Source: Drosophila persimilis
Lineage: Eukaryota > Arthropoda > Insecta > Diptera > Drosophilidae
NCBI RefSeq assembly: GCF_003286085.1
Contig: NW_020825706.1
Span: forward strand, 1,426,001-1,490,000
Direction of reading: 5' to 3'
Length of the DNA stretch: 64,000 nt
This document shows, piece by piece, positions 45,874 through 58,760 of the stretch (the stretch's first letter is position 1; each line of letters starts with the position of its first letter). Position numbers and translations under genes: made by a program. Under the pieces are notes generated by a model. The model was not told where the DNA came from and did no database searches. It saw nothing but the letters and a program-made list of their open reading frames with translations.

Positions 45874-47230
45874 TTCAACATTAATTTCACTTATTGGTCG
45901 CATTGGTTGCATGCCCCAGATGTCTGTAAGTGTGCAACGAAGTCGCGCCACAAACCGAAAACCAAATCAAGGGGCAATGTGTCGGGCAATAAATTAGTCG
46001 CAAATTATTATAAATGCTCGGGACATTTATCGCTGTCAACACAACAGTTCTGCTTGCAACAAAATGTTGCACACACACATGTGTCCCATCTCTGATTAAT
46101 TGCAATTTGATGCTAAAAATTGCCCATACAAAATTTCTGGCATTAAATTCGTGCTTCTTCTTGGGGCCCTACGTTTTTCTGGTTTTTGGCCAAAAGTCGA
46201 ATTAGAGAATGGAATGACAGGCGCTCGACAGGAGTACAACACGAACCAAGGGGTTGCCAACAAATGGAATTCTTTTTGGAGTTCATTGAACTGCGGGTTT
46301 TTTTTTCTGGGGCGGTACGTGGGGGGTGGAGGGGGCGGGGCGTTGCGGTGCGAGTGCCAAAGAAAAGTTATAAAAAACAATATGCCTGAGCATTATATAA
46401 TTTTTAAGGCTCTGCCTGACTTCTGGGACCCTCTTTTTGGCTTCTAGGATCCCCCATTTTTTTGTTTTTCGTTTTTTCGGCTCCTGTTTTATGACAAACT
46501 ACTTTGAACCCACGAAAGCATGTGCCCCGCCGCATGTCACGTGTTTCTCTCTGTGTGTGTGTGTCCTTCTCTCTCTCTCTCTCTCTCTCTCCTGTTCCTC
46601 TTCCTGTTCTACTTTATGCCCTCTGGCAGCTGCCCCTGGCTCTCCAGACTCCCCCTCTCTCCCGCTCATTTTCTACCAGTTTTTGGCCACGTCGCCTTCA
46701 TGTTCGCATTCATGACATGTTTCGGCAAGTGTTGAAAATTTTGTTGCACAACCCATACCCCCTCCCCTGACTATTAATGCACCCCCTGCTCCCTGCTCCC
46801 CCCTCCCTCTCTATCTGTCATACAACTTTTTGGCCCATCAAGTTTTTCGTTTGCCCCGTTGTTGAAGCTATTAAATTTTCGTGTCTGCTGAATTGCTAGG
46901 CAACCTCCACACCCCCCCACCACCACGGCACCCCCACAGCACCCCCTTAAAAATTTTGATGTGTTTTTTGGCGCCTGCTTCCAACGCCTTCGTCCTGGCG
47001 TCCATCATCCTCTGGCTTTTGTTTGATTTTGTTGCCATAGTTTTCCGCTCATCATGGATACAAATAAAAACAAAAAAAACACATAATCATGACAGGAAGA
47101 TGGCTACCCTACCAGGGTTCGAGGCGGTAGATACCCTGGAATTTCTAGAGATTTTTCGTATGGAAGGTGTTTCTATAAAAATCATTCTCAATTCTCTAAA
47201 TAAAAAAAAAAAAACACTCAAAAAAAGTAG
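45874..47230. other. Intron segment, no gene seen
   Basis: Ordinary sequence with GTGTGT plus (CT)n at 46552-46592, poly-pyrimidine stretches and C-rich runs at 46905-46945. A short inverted repeat CCAGGGT...ACCCTGG is at about 47113-47140. Confidence 0.6.
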
Positions 47231-47234
47231 CCAG

Positions 47235-47420
47235 AAATTATCTTAATTACTGATGAGCTGATTTCTCATCGAAAAATGGCTTAAAAACATCATAATGGGG
47301 GCGGCTGATCTATCCATGGATGCAAAAAATATCATACCTTTTTTGGGCTACTGTGGGATTTATTCTTAAAGAAAAACCTCATACTTTCTGGGGCTATTCC
47401 TCTGCCTTGCAAGTCCCTTC
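47235..47420. repeat. Dispersed repeat, copy 1 (AATTATCTTAATTACTG family)
   Basis: Shares, in order, AATTATCTTAATTACTG, GCT.ATTTCT.AT, AAACATCATA, GGCTGATCT, CCTCATACTTTCTGG and TTGCCTTGCAAG-like words with the block at 62280-62690. Here it is single-copy and diverged. Confidence 0.7.
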
Positions 47421-48970
47421 ATGTCCACGACTTGGGCTCCAATTCCCAAACAAAACTCTTTCTTCCCCTCAAACCCATTATACCCTTCCCTACAAGGGGT
47501 ATCGGCTTCACCAAAGGAGCTACAAAAACGTGGCCTGACAACATTTCATCAATAACATGACGGGGGACAAGCACACACAAACACCTCCCTTTAGAGAGAC
47601 CCCGCCCCCACTCCCCTCCTACGCCTCGACCCCACCTCAATTTATATTTTGTTTAATGTTTCATGAGACGCGATGGTCGCTGCTGCTGGTCGTTAAGATC
47701 CATCCAGAAGAGCGCTTTTATGACTCCAGCAGATGGTTGAAAATTTTCAGCCTTTAAGAAATTCTCCGCGGCTCTAGGGGGGTTAAGATTAACCCCAGCG
47801 TGGCCATTTAATGAGCTCAATGAGGTGTTACGTGATTTGGCATTTGGGCACGTTCCGAAAACGTTCTTTGGACATCAAAAACTTCAGCCTTAAAGTGATT
47901 TTTGCTTCTTGGCTAAAAATTTCCATATGGCGGGGGAGAGGGGGATGCAATGTCGTTGCCCGAACAAATACAGACGTCACTGCCACGCCCACAAAGTGGC
48001 AGCAGTGGCCAGCGTGTTGGCAAAATTACAGAAGAGGCCAACAACTGCAGGCCGCAAAAAGTGGAGAAAAACGGGAGAAAAAGGGGGAAAAAAGGGGAAA
48101 AAACTCCAAACATTTCCTGATCGAATCAAAAGCACAGTTTGCAAAAGAGTTGTGTGGGGTGGAGGGCGGGACTTCAGGACGTCAGACGGTGGGCCGATGG
48201 ACCAGGATGCATATGACTCCCAGCCCAATCCTCTCACACTGAAAGTTCTCTGCTGATGGGTTAATGCCATTAGACGGCATTGATTTGATTGGCGTTGATT
48301 GGGAAATGCCATCAAGCTTCCTGCCGCCTGCCTTCTGCAGCCTGTCCTCGGGGCATACACCACTCGCCGTCTACGTATACGTAATGTGTGAGGCGGAAAT
48401 GCAACTCACAGACAGACAGACAGACAGGAAAAACTTGAGTGATGATCAAATATGAAATTAGCTTAGAATTTTAGCCAAAGAAGTCCCTCAAGTCCCTCCC
48501 TGAGACCTCCTTTAAGACCTCCTCTAAAACCTCCCAAATTCCTGCCAAATGGCCCTGCAACAATGCTCTTCAATCAAATGAAAAACACTTGCTAGAATCC
48601 TTTTTGATGGGGTATGAAATTATGCTCGATTGCCCACTCAATTGGGGCGGGAGTGAGAGGGCGCTCAAAGATCAAGTATACGCCATGCGCGACACGTCGC
48701 TCGTGCAGTCTGGAAATGAAGTGTGATTGATATTCCCGTATTCTCGTGCCCCAAGTGGAAACTTGATTAAATTACCCAACGCATTTCATGCGCACACGCA
48801 CATTCTTCATTACTTCGCTCGCTGCAGGACGGCAGGACGGCAGGATGGCAGGACCGTTGCCATTAGCTACCTGCTGGCTGCTGGGCTGGAGTGCCTTTTG
48901 ATTGATATTTAATGATTGACGAAAAAAAGAGGTGTATGTGCGATATGAGATAAGTTGCAAGAGGATCGAT
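47421..48970. other. Intron segment, no gene seen
   Basis: Includes GGGAGAAAAAGGGGG-type purine runs (48060-48105), AGACAGAC (48411-48426), short AAGTCCCTC/ACCTCC repeats (48481-48535) and GGACGGCA repeats (48827-48855). Open frames are short and biased. Confidence 0.6.
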
Positions 48971-49046
48971 TACCGTTGAGGTGGAAAAGTTCAAGCTTCA
49001 AATATCACTGGATATTTTTTCAATAAAGTGCAAGAAGTTCTTAACG

Positions 49047-49047
<1 letters not shown>

Positions 49048-49080
<33 letters not shown>
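49048..49080. repeat. (CA)n microsatellite
   Basis: About 16 uninterrupted CA units. Confidence 0.92.
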
Positions 49081-49082
<2 letters not shown>

Positions 49083-50064
49083 GTGACACTTTTCTTTTGT
49101 TGCTGGAAAATTGTGATAAATGTAGAGATTTTTTCCACCCCCGCCCCCGCCTCCGCCCTTGTGCTGTGCTGTCAAGTCGTCAGAGGAAATCCACTCCCCC
49201 TCCCCCGCCCCCCGCTTCCTGTATGACATGCAACTGACAGTCGCTTTAGCGGAGAAAATGTTCTGTGTTTGTTTTGTTTCGTTTTGTTTGTTGCATTCTC
49301 ATTGTCACTCAATGTCGGCCTACAGTTTTTATGGAAAAGGATAAGCGCAGGCCCCTCTGCAATTTACTGAATCATAATTCCACAGGATGTGGCCATAATA
49401 TTGATGAGGGAGAAACGTGACTTTCCTTTCGCTTTTGGTTTGCTCAAGAAATTTGTGAAATAAGCCAGAAATCGTATCAAAAATCAAGTCAAGCGATTGC
49501 CTGCCCCCAGGGGGCAAGGAAAATGCAGTAGGTACTGCAGTCCAAAGCCGTTTGCCACGTGCCGTGCCGTGGAGTCCCGAGTCCTGGGGAATATGGGTCG
49601 GATTTTCAGTTTTTGATCGGAAACAGCAGGCAGCGCTCTCTGTGCCTGGCTTCTGATTTAATTTCGAGTTCATTTTGCAGGCACAAAATAGAAAATAAAT
49701 CGTTCAAGCAAGGCCCCAAGGCCCCCTCCCTCCCTCTCTCTCTCTCGTCGCTTATCGGTAGGGTAAAGCTCTCCGTTCCGAAGCAGAAGATAAATCTTCA
49801 CCAACTTCAGGCAATGCCTGGCCCCGTCACAGAAAACAATAAAAATTGTTACAAAACGCCGCTTGGCAGATAAGCCAGAAGCCAGGAGAGAGAGAGAGAA
49901 AGCAGCAGGGGTTGGGTGGGGGGGGGGGTCTCTATCACGTTAGGCGATAAAAAAAATGGCTGCCCATAAAGAGGCAAAAGATAAAATGCGACAGACAGAC
50001 AGACAAACGAATGAACCAAACCAAACAAACAAACAAATCCGCTTGTAGCCCGAAACAAACACAC

Positions 50065-50065
<1 letters not shown>
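49081..50065. other. Intron segment, no gene seen
   Basis: C-rich stretches (49138-49210), a (CT)n run at 49732-49748, an 11-nt G run at 49918-49928 and AGACAGAC at 49993-50005. Open frames up to 122 codons are of repeat origin. Confidence 0.6.

Positions 50066-50096
<31 letters not shown>
50066..50096. repeat. (GA)n microsatellite
   Basis: About 15 uninterrupted AG units. Confidence 0.92.
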
Positions 50097-50100
<4 letters not shown>

Positions 50101-50603
50101 CCAGAGAGGAGAGGCGACATTCCTTGGGTTTGCCGCAGAAATCACATTCAAACGGGGTTTATCCTTGAGACGAGACCTCAGGATACCAGACAGACACTCG
50201 CACACTCGCACTCGCATGAGATAAAAAATGTCTTCATTTTGTGGCTGGCGAGATTGAGTTTTGCAATTGTTGGGTAGTTACTCCCTCGACTTATGCGGGC
50301 TTTTGTCCGCCCTCGAGGGGATTTTCACTTACGATTTTCTGCATTTCGAAGAGATTTCAGGGAATTGTGCGGCGGTTGATCTGGGACTAAGTTTAACTTT
50401 TACCTGAAGCGCAGCGCAAACAACAAAAAAATGTGCAATTCAATTGGAAAACTATAACTTTTTGGGCTGGCTTTAAATATTTATGGAATTTTATCGGTTT
50501 AACATGGAATAAGTGAAGTTTTTTAAGGAAGTTTGATGCCAAATTCTGTCGGGATGTAAGGAACTTTCCATAAAGAATACTTTCGTGTGTTCATTTATTT
50601 CCT

Positions 50604-50613
50604 GAGAGAGAGA

Positions 50614-50646
<33 letters not shown>
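50604..50646. repeat. (GA)n microsatellite
   Basis: About 43 nt of GA with one ATAG interruption, abutting a 15-bp minisatellite. Confidence 0.9.
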
Positions 50647-50660
50647 GAGTGCGAGCGAAA

Positions 50661-50804
50661 GGTTTGACAGCCACAGGTTTGAGAGCCAGAGGCTTGAAAG
50701 CAAGAGGCTTGAGAGCGCGAGAGAATTGACAGTCAGAGCCTTGAGGTTTGAGAGCCAGAGGCTTGACAGCCAGAGGTTTAAGAGCCAGAGGCTTGAGAGC
50801 GAGA
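50661..50804. repeat. 15-bp minisatellite (GGYTTGAGAGCCAGA), about 9 copies
   Basis: Exact 15-nt steps at 50661, 50676, 50691, 50706 and again at 50745, 50760, 50775, 50790, with one longer irregular unit between. Because 15 is a multiple of three, it leaves long open frames on both strands that encode repeats such as KPLAL; these are not taken as genes. Confidence 0.92.
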
Positions 50805-51069
50805 ATCTGATGCAAATTATTGTTGTTGTTGCTGAGAGAGCTATAGATAGAATCACAGAACAGAACATAGAACATTACCGACCGAGTGAGAGCGATAAAG
50901 CAGACTCAATGCAATCGTAGCAGAACTATGCAAAAACAATTCAAAGAGTCGGAGCAGCCGCTAGCCGAAATCTAGCTTCTAGCTTCCATACGAAGCCGAA
51001 ACCATACGACAGCCAAGAGCCGAGCGTTCGCCCAGCGCTCTGAAAGTGCCGTAACAGCGAAACGATCGC

Positions 51070-51300
51070 TAACAGACTTTTAAAATGTTAATCTACAGAA
51101 GCCTGCTGTTGCGCTGACAGAGCTGCCTAGAGAGAGAGAGCAAAAGAGATCAATGGACTAAAAGCGGGAGAGTAGCAGCCTTGCTTGCAAAACAGCCTTT
51201 TAGCATGTTAATCCACAGAACCCTGCTGTTATTCTGACAGAGCTGCCGCCCTGCCTACAAGGAGAGAGAGACAGAGATCAATGGAATAAAAGTGGGAGAG
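51070..51300. repeat. ~120-bp tandem duplication
   Basis: Two copies offset by 120 nt share ACAG.CTTTTA, ATGTTAATC.ACAGAA, CCTGCTGTT, CTGACAGAGCTGCC, GAGAGAGAG, AGAGATCAATGGA and TAAAAG.GGGAGAGTA. The second copy has a small shift after GAGCTGCC. Sequence just upstream (50940-51060) is unusually CG-containing for this intron. Confidence 0.88.
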
Positions 51301-53430
51301 TATCAACGCTGCGACAGCATCAGCATTAAAGTGCAACGAAAATCTCCTGCGCTCGCATTGTTTTGGTTTTTTGGTGAAAGAGCAAGTCGAATGAAAAGGC
51401 ATTGTGTGAGTGGGTGTGTGTGTGCATGAAGATGAAAACCTCCGTCAAAATCTTTGTTATTTGAGATTAAATTGAAACCAAAGAAAGTCACCATAAATTA
51501 GATTAGTTTATATTTCATTTAATCTCATTTAAATGCAATAAATATTTGATTGAGAAATCTCTAGATTGGCTGTCTCTCGCTTTGTGCATTTATTCGACTT
51601 CTTCGAGCTGTCTCTGTAATCGAATTAAATTGTAATCTTAATTAAATTCCACTTCTTAGGAGATTACTAGGGGGATTCCTTTCAATCCACACATTCATTC
51701 AGATGATTTTTGGTTGTCAACTGGAGGATATTACCCCCCTCCCCCACCCCATGCCTTCCCTCTGCCATTTGCATTTTATTATTTGTGTAAATAATTGAAA
51801 TAATTATAATTGTCTGTCGTCTGTCCACTTCTGCCTTCTGCTAATGACAATCCACTCCTGACTTTCCATTCATTGAGCCCCCCCCTCCTCTGTGTATTTT
51901 CGGGGGTTCGGGGGGGTCAATTTAAGTGCTTTGCCATTTTGTGTGTTTAATCTGCAGCACATTTGTTGCATAATTCATGGCGCCACAGCAGTGGGGCATG
52001 CTGCCACACAGCAATTGTAGTTTTGTTTTCCCCATTGAGTGATGCTCATCGCACATCGCTCTCTCTCACTCTCTCGTCTCTCTGATGATTTGAATTTCAA
52101 ATGAAACTTTCATTTCGTTTCGGTTCGTCTTCCCCTATTTTCTTTTTTAATATATATTTACGCAATTTATTTTATAGCCAAAGGATCAAAGCAAATTGCA
52201 CAATTGGCCCACAGTTTTGCCAGTATTTTTCAAGTATTTTTCTAGTATTTTTTTGTTTTTTTTTGTTTTTTTTTTGGTACCGAAAGGGCGTGGAACGAGT
52301 GTTGGTTTTCATTGAGTGTTGTCAAACAGAATTTATTTGTCAATAAAGCTGTCACTTCATTACGCGCGCATTGTCCTGCGTCCTGCATCCTGGCTCTTCC
52401 TTCCATCCATCGATAACTCACTTTGGATCCCCCACTCGATTCTCCACCCACGTACTGCACTTCGCACACTTTTCCCCCTGCTCTCCTGCCCTCCTGCCCT
52501 CCTGCTGTTCTCATGCAAACCATTTAACAATGGCATCCAGAAATATAAACTTTGGATTACTGTGGCAGAGTGGCATTGAGGGAGGGGGAGGGGGCGCGGC
52601 TCCTCCTACCTGTCTCTCGCTCCACTTCCACTTGTGACATTAATGAATTTGCCGCTGTCAATATGGCCAACTACCAGAAGAGCCAAAAAGACAGAGAGAG
52701 ACAGAGTGGAGAGAGGGTGGAGCGAGGTACTGCAGCAGGAGAATTAAGAGGGAATGCAGTAGCAGAAAGGCAAAGGGACCGCAGCAGCAGGGGGAGAGAG
52801 GGAGAGCAGCAGGGGCAGCAGCAGCAGGGAGCTTCAGGGGGAAGAGGGGGAGCAGCAGCAGGGAGCTTCAGGGTGCGACAGACAGCAGCAGGAGGCAGCG
52901 CCTTTCGAGAGCGAAATGTAGGTGCAGCAGGGGGTGGGAGGAGGAGGAGGTGGAGTAGGGACATCCACTGCACAAAAAACAACAAACGGGCGGAACCCGT
53001 GCACTCCCCTACCCCCTCCCTCCACCCCTTTGAAACCACCAAATGTTATATCCACACGACGGCAATGCCAGGGTCCGAGTCCCACCGAGTCCCGGTGTTC
53101 CGCCGTTTGCCAAAAATGTTCGCATTACAATTTTCATTTTTGATGTCTATTGACAGAGTGATGAAGGGGCGGGGGAGGGGGCGGGGGCGGGTACGGGGGA
53201 GGCAGTGCCTGGCTGTCATCGCAATTGTCGCCAAAAGAAAAAAAAAGAAAACACTCCCCTGCACTCAAATGAAAAGAAGCGTATGGAATGGACTTTACAT
53301 TGAAAATGTCACAAAAATTAAATCGAATCAAAAGGAATTTATAAATAATAATAAATGAGAATTTTTTACAAGAAAAGAAAAGCTATAAAAAAGAAAATTT
53401 ATATAAATCCTAAATGCAATTTTTTACAAG
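51301..53430. other. Intron segment, no gene seen
   Basis: A small CAAGTATTTTTCTAGTATTTTT patch (52228-52252) matches the inverted AATAC family. A GCAGCAGCAGGGAGCTTCAG direct repeat lies at about 52819-52875, inside purine-rich sequence (52560-53230) that keeps a 268-codon low-complexity frame open. Nothing gene-like. Confidence 0.55.
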
Positions 53431-53439
53431 AAAAAATAA

Positions 53440-53640
53440 CTATTTAAACAAAAATGTACCAAAATATACCATAAAAATAAAAATAAAAAAATGTATACCG
53501 GAAATTACATAAATCCAATTACAAAAATTTCCAAAATATTTAACAAAAAGCACAGGCACAAAATAAATTAAAATATATACCAAAACTGACATAAATCCAA
53601 TTACAGAAATATTTTCAAAACTATTTACACCAAAAAAAAA
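53440..53640. repeat. ~85-bp duplicated AATATACC/ACATAAATCCAATTACA block
   Basis: ACATAAATCCAATTACA.AAAT, then TTTCCAAAATATTTA (or TTTTCAAAACTATTTA), occurs at about 53507 and 53590. The block is related to the AAAATAC family. Confidence 0.65.
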
Positions 53641-54690
53641 GTGTACACAAATATTCGAAGATTTTTTTTTAAAAAGAATTTTTTGGCAGTGCGCAAACAA
53701 CACCTTTTTCGGGGCACACTTTTTGCGCTTAATTTTTGTTTGTTCTGCTGCATTTTTATGGCCGGGAAAACCCCAGGGCGGGGGTTCGGGACTGCCTGTA
53801 CAGTGCAGACTCAATTACGCGCTTGTTTGTGTCGATATTTGGCTGCAATAAAAGAGAAAAAAAAACCCCCCCAATTGGATGACCATTTGGCATTGGAATC
53901 CAGCGACTGGGCCCCCGCTTTTTTGATTTGACAGTAACTTTAACTAAAGGTTACACGAGGCAGAGTGTCGCTGACAGTTTCCCCATTAAAGGGTGGGGGG
54001 GGAGACCACATTTGTTAATTACAACAAACAGCAGCAATGCCTGAAAATTGAATTGAAATTGAAAATTAAAGCCAAATATTGGTCCACGCGCGAAGATTTC
54101 AATTTAATTCAATTCACTGCAAATGTAAATGTAAATGAAGTAATTAATTTCAATTAATTTGCCTCACAGAGCAGCAAAATAAAAACACTACAAATGAAGG
54201 CAAATATTTCAAATGCATTTCTTGCAAACATTTACTTTTCCTCCCTCGCCCCCCCGCCCCTCAAAGAGTTTTGCACAATTTATGAATAAATCAGTGAATA
54301 AATCAATGGAGATTTTCTGTAGTTTTTTCCTCCCTATTTCCTACTTTTCCTGGCGTTTCCCCTGGCGAATCCCTAATTAAAATCCAAAGAATATTCCAGA
54401 GATTTCCCATACAAAAGGAGTGGCAGACTGGCCCTCTTTTCACCTTTCAACTTTGGCGGAGAATTTTCATTTATTTTTCACTACTTTTTGGGTTAAAAAA
54501 ACAGCAAAGCTTGGCACGTCTATTGGCTTAAAGGGCGTGTCAGGACTGGACTGACTGTCAACTCTTTTGGCAATTAAAGCAATCCACAAAAGTTTTTTTT
54601 TGTTTTTTTGGCAGAGCGAGAGAAAAAGAAAGGAAAGGTGGAAAATTTGTGGAAAATTCTTCGATGAAATTGGGGAAAATATGAGCTCGA
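53641..54690. other. Intron segment, no gene seen
   Basis: Contains poly-T runs, a G7-8 run (53994-54001), and ATGTAAATGTAAATGAA/TTAATTTCAATTAATTT words near 54120-54160. No features recognised. Confidence 0.6.
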
Positions 54691-54779
54691 ATTTCTCATT
54701 AAATTAAGTAATACTTGAGGCAGGCAGTAATTGAGAAGCAACTTGAAAAAAATGCAGAAAGATAGAGAGACAAATTGGA

Positions 54780-55500
54780 AAAATTTAAGAAAAAATAATA
54801 ACTTAATACAAAAAAAAATAAAGAAAAGTGAGAGGAAAATGAAAAATTAGATAAATACAAATTATAAATAAATATAGACTAAAAGAACAAGTGAAATAAA
54901 AATGATATATTATATAAAACAACAATATCTTAGCAATACATAAAATTAAAAAATTACATATTAAAGAAAAAGTAAATAAAAATAAATAATAGACAATAAA
55001 ATAAAAGTTAACAAATGATACAAATAAATTAAAAAACATACAAAATAAAAATAGAAAAACATTTAAAGAAAAATATAAATAATTTAACAACAATTTATAT
55101 AAAGATGAAAAAAATCGAGAAAAACTAAAATAATAATAGTACATAATAAAGATAATACATAAGACAATACATAAAAACATAATAAAAAAAAAATAATAAA
55201 AAAAATAATAATAAAAAAAATAGTTAAAAAAATAATAATAAAAATAGTAAAAACAAATAAATGACCATATACAAAATATCATATTAAAAAAAATTAGGAA
55301 CATATACAATAAATCATAATAAAAATAAAAAAATTTACAATAAATCATAGAAAAAAAAAGCGAAAAATTTATTTTAAAATAATGTATAAAACATAAGAAA
55401 AAAATTACAAAAAATTTAAAATAAATAAAAAAAAGAAACATTTTTGTGTCACAAAAATGAGAAGAAAAAAATAATTTGGAACCAAAAATTGATTAAGTTT
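54780..55500. repeat. A-rich low-complexity tract
   Basis: Over 700 nt of AAATAATAAA, AATACATAAAA and AAAATAAAAAT words, almost devoid of G and C. The minus-strand 212-codon frame (F/Y/I-rich) is a composition artefact. Confidence 0.75.
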
Positions 55501-56985
55501 TTAAACGAAAAAGAAGCAATAATTCAAGAAAATGAATATCAATAGAAAAACGATTTAAAACTAAGTTAGCTTCAATAAAAAAAGGTTTCAAAACAATTGT
55601 CAAATGGAATTTCTTGATATTTACCGAGGGATATCAATAAAAATTCAAGAAAACTAAAAATAATTAATAATTCAAGACAAATTTAATTGACACAAAATTG
55701 ATGGTTCAAAAAAAATAGTTTTTACAGAAACATTTTTAACAGAAAAACGTCGTTTATTGAGGCTCCAACAAATCTTTTCAAAGCAATTTCTTTAGCACCT
55801 TGAATCGAGTGCTTTACTTATAACCATTTTGAATTCGTTTATTCACACTTGATTTGGCACACACTCGCAAATATTATTATGGGTATTCAAATGGACAACG
55901 TTTTTCCGACTCATTGAATTCCTTTCCATTGATCCCTTTTTTTCCTGGTATAGTTCAATCGATTTATAATCGTTTTAAAGCGCTGTTTCCAAAATCTGTT
56001 CAGGGTTTTCCAGCTTTAAGCTTGGGCAAAAAAAGGGGAAAAAACGGTTATGAATCGGGTTTCATCGCTGCTCGCTCTGCCCCCCTCCACTCCCCCTGAG
56101 AGAGAGAGAGAGGGAGAGTATAAATATTAATGTGGCAGGCAGCCTGAAGATGCCACTGATGCTGCTGCTGCTGTTGCCACTGTGTGTGCTGTTGCCGGGT
56201 TTTTCCTCTCATGTTTTTACAGCTATTTTGCTTACAGCTACACCTACACCTACTCTTACACTCTACTACATATAAATATTCATACACACACACACACACA
56301 TGCAGACACTCGAGGGGGGCCATGGCGTTTGCATTTCATTAGCCAAAGTGGCATTGTCTGTGTGTGTCGCTCGCTCTCTTCGCTCCATTCCGCCTCTCGT
56401 TTCGTACTTCTCTATATCCCCCCCCTCCCCCTCACCACCCCTCACCATCGTCTGTCTTTGGCTCAAAAATAGAGCACATTTAGCAAGCAAATAACAACAG
56501 CAGCAAGCAGCAAGCAGCACCACGACGCAGAACGGTAGAAAAAAAATCGTTGCAAAATGCAAAGTATCCAAATAGACTGAAGGACACTTGAATCCTTGTG
56601 TCCAAGTGTGTCTGTCGGTCCCGCTTGTCCCTCTTCTGCTCGTAAGCCACCGAGAGAAATAGAGAGAGCCGTGATTTTTCACGAAAACTTATTCGCCGAC
56701 AGTATTTTTTTTCCTGCCATTCACTTAATTGATTACTTTTTTCCATTCACACGGAAATACAGAACATCTTTTGTTTTCTCTATGGCCATTCACATGGTGT
56801 TCACATGGAAATACTGATGCTTTTTTACTGTCAAAGAATTGCTGTCAATGAAAGAAATGGCCATTCACAATAATTACACGAAAATGTCCATAGTTTTTGT
56901 TGTTACAGAAGCACAGAATGTCAGAAAGTTAAACGTATTTTGACCTTCGGTAAATATTGCCATTCTCATGGGGCTTACATGTAAT
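55501..56985. other. Intron segment, no gene seen
   Basis: (GA)n at 56098-56118, (CA)n at 56282-56299, and a repeated GGCCATTCACA.GG motif with GAAATACAGAA/GAAATACTGA near 56740-56880. Otherwise unremarkable. Confidence 0.6.
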
Positions 56986-56989
56986 AAAG

Positions 56990-57420
56990 AAAAAAACTAT
57001 AATAAATAAATATTAATAGGTACGTACAAATACAAACAAATATAAAAAAAATAAAAATAATGTAAGAAAAATATAAAAATAATATATTAAAAAATATTTA
57101 GTAAATATTAAAAAAAAGATATACAAAAAACACAAAAAATATAAAAATAATATATTAAAAATAATATTTAAAATTATATTAAAAAAAATATAAGAAATAA
57201 ATTAAAAACAAAATGAAATAAATATCAGAAAAATATAAAGGAAACAAAAAAAAATACAAAAATGTTAAAATAAAAATACTATATAACCAATAATAAATAG
57301 ATAAATCCATAAATAAATAAATTAAATAATTCTTCAATTATAATTTTTTAAAAATATATTTTTTTTAAATTATTTAAAACAAATAAATAAATAAAATCTA
57401 TGTTAATACTGTTTCTTTAA
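56990..57420. repeat. A-rich low-complexity tract
   Basis: AAAAATATAAAAATAATATATTAAAAA-type sequence over about 430 nt, partly duplicated (ATATAAAAATAATATATTAA near 57070 and 57139). Confidence 0.7.
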
Positions 57421-58022
57421 TTTCTTTTTGTTCCAAACAAAATCTAACCCATTTTTATTTGTTAAAAAACACAAAATTACTACAAAAGAAATGTTGGTTT
57501 TACGTATACATGAGAATGGCTAAAATTTACCGATGAAGAGAACTTTTCCTCACTATTTTACTTCCTATTGTTCCCCAAAAAACATCGGTGGAAAACCCAT
57601 CGTGTCTCTTTGCATCTTTTTCTCTTTCTCCAACCTTTTTGCATATGCGTATGTGTGTGAGTGTGCGTGTGTGTGTCTTGTAGGTGTATTGTCACACGCT
57701 GTCAAATCCGTTTTAGCCCCAAGTCACTCTCTCAAGCACCACTGACCGTAGCCGTAGCCGTGCCCGTGCCCGTACCCGTGCCCGTAACCCCTCCTCTGTC
57801 GCATCCCACTTTAACAGCTTTTATTTTTAGCCAAAGCGGCTAATTGTGAATGACAAGCTGGAAAGAGATGGCCATAGAGTGTGCAAAAGAGACAGCGAGT
57901 CAGAGTGAGTGAGGATTATGCGCTGCCACTGTGGGAGGATGCGTGTGTGTGGCACTTCGATGGGGCGGCCGGCTCAAGTGAGTGTGAAAATTGCTCGAAA
58001 ATAAATACAGCACCAGAGTGTC

Positions 58023-58054
<32 letters not shown>

Positions 58055-58715
58055 ATAAATAGCCAGTAAAAATCCCCCAAACAGGCCTTGAAACATGTAG
58101 CCCTGGTCCCGGCCCGGTCCCTGGTGCCGTGTGCCGTGTGCCGTGTGCCCCTCTGCCACAGTTATTTAAACAGTGCCACGCCACATTCCAGAGCGCCTGC
58201 ATTCAGTGGCGACTCCTTTAAGATGCCTTTTGTTTCCGCTTGGCCACCTGCCAAGCAGCTAATAAACTTGCCACAACAATGCGCACAGCAGGGTGGAGGG
58301 GGGAGGGTGGAGAGGAGGCAAAAACTTTGCCTAATTTGCTGTGGCTTCGTGTGGCAAAGACAGTAGCCAAAAAAAATACAAAAAAAAAATTGTTTCCCAA
58401 CAAAAAAAATAGCCAGGAAAATGCGAAAAGAATTCTCGAGGCTGGGCGTGGAAAAACTTGCGAAAATTGACAGGTGCAGCAGTGTGAACATTTTTGACTG
58501 CCAGAAAACGATGCTTTGCCCAAAGAGGAATTGTTGCAGCAGACAGGAAAGGGGGAAGAGGGGGGCCCAAAGTGTGGCAGCAGACAGAAAAAGCAGGGGG
58601 GGGTGGAGGGACAAAAGTTTTGAAACATAAAAAGCAGGGGGGGGGGGAGGTGCCAAAGAGCTAAAAAGCCGAAAAGCGAACGAAAGATTCGGAATGTTCG
58701 AGGATCCTGTGCCTC
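57421..58715. other. Intron segment, no gene seen
   Basis: Contains GTGTGTGTGT (57664-57677), GTGCCC/GTAGCC hexamers (57747-57788), (CT)n at 58022-58048, CCGTGTG repeats (58128-58150) and an 11- to 12-nt G run near 58637-58648. Open frames up to 164 codons on the minus strand are P/F/L-rich and not convincing. Confidence 0.6.
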
Positions 58716-58760
58716 AAACTAGACGATAACTCCGATAAATAGTCGATATCGACCATGTTT

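Noticed and set aside
47100-47145. GGGTTCGAGGC resembling a tRNA T-arm
   Set aside because: No acceptor stem, D-arm or anticodon arm can be fitted around it. It is part of a short CCAGGGT/ACCCTGG inverted repeat.
50661-50804. CRISPR-like appearance of regularly spaced repeats
   Set aside because: Head-to-tail 15-bp units without unique spacers in a eukaryotic intron; a minisatellite.
52552-53358. 268-codon plus-strand open frame
   Set aside because: R/G/Q/A-rich translation of purine-rich sequence with an internal direct repeat; no protein-like segments.
54803-55441. 212-codon minus-strand F/Y/I-rich open frame
   Set aside because: Entirely within an A-rich low-complexity tract; a composition artefact.
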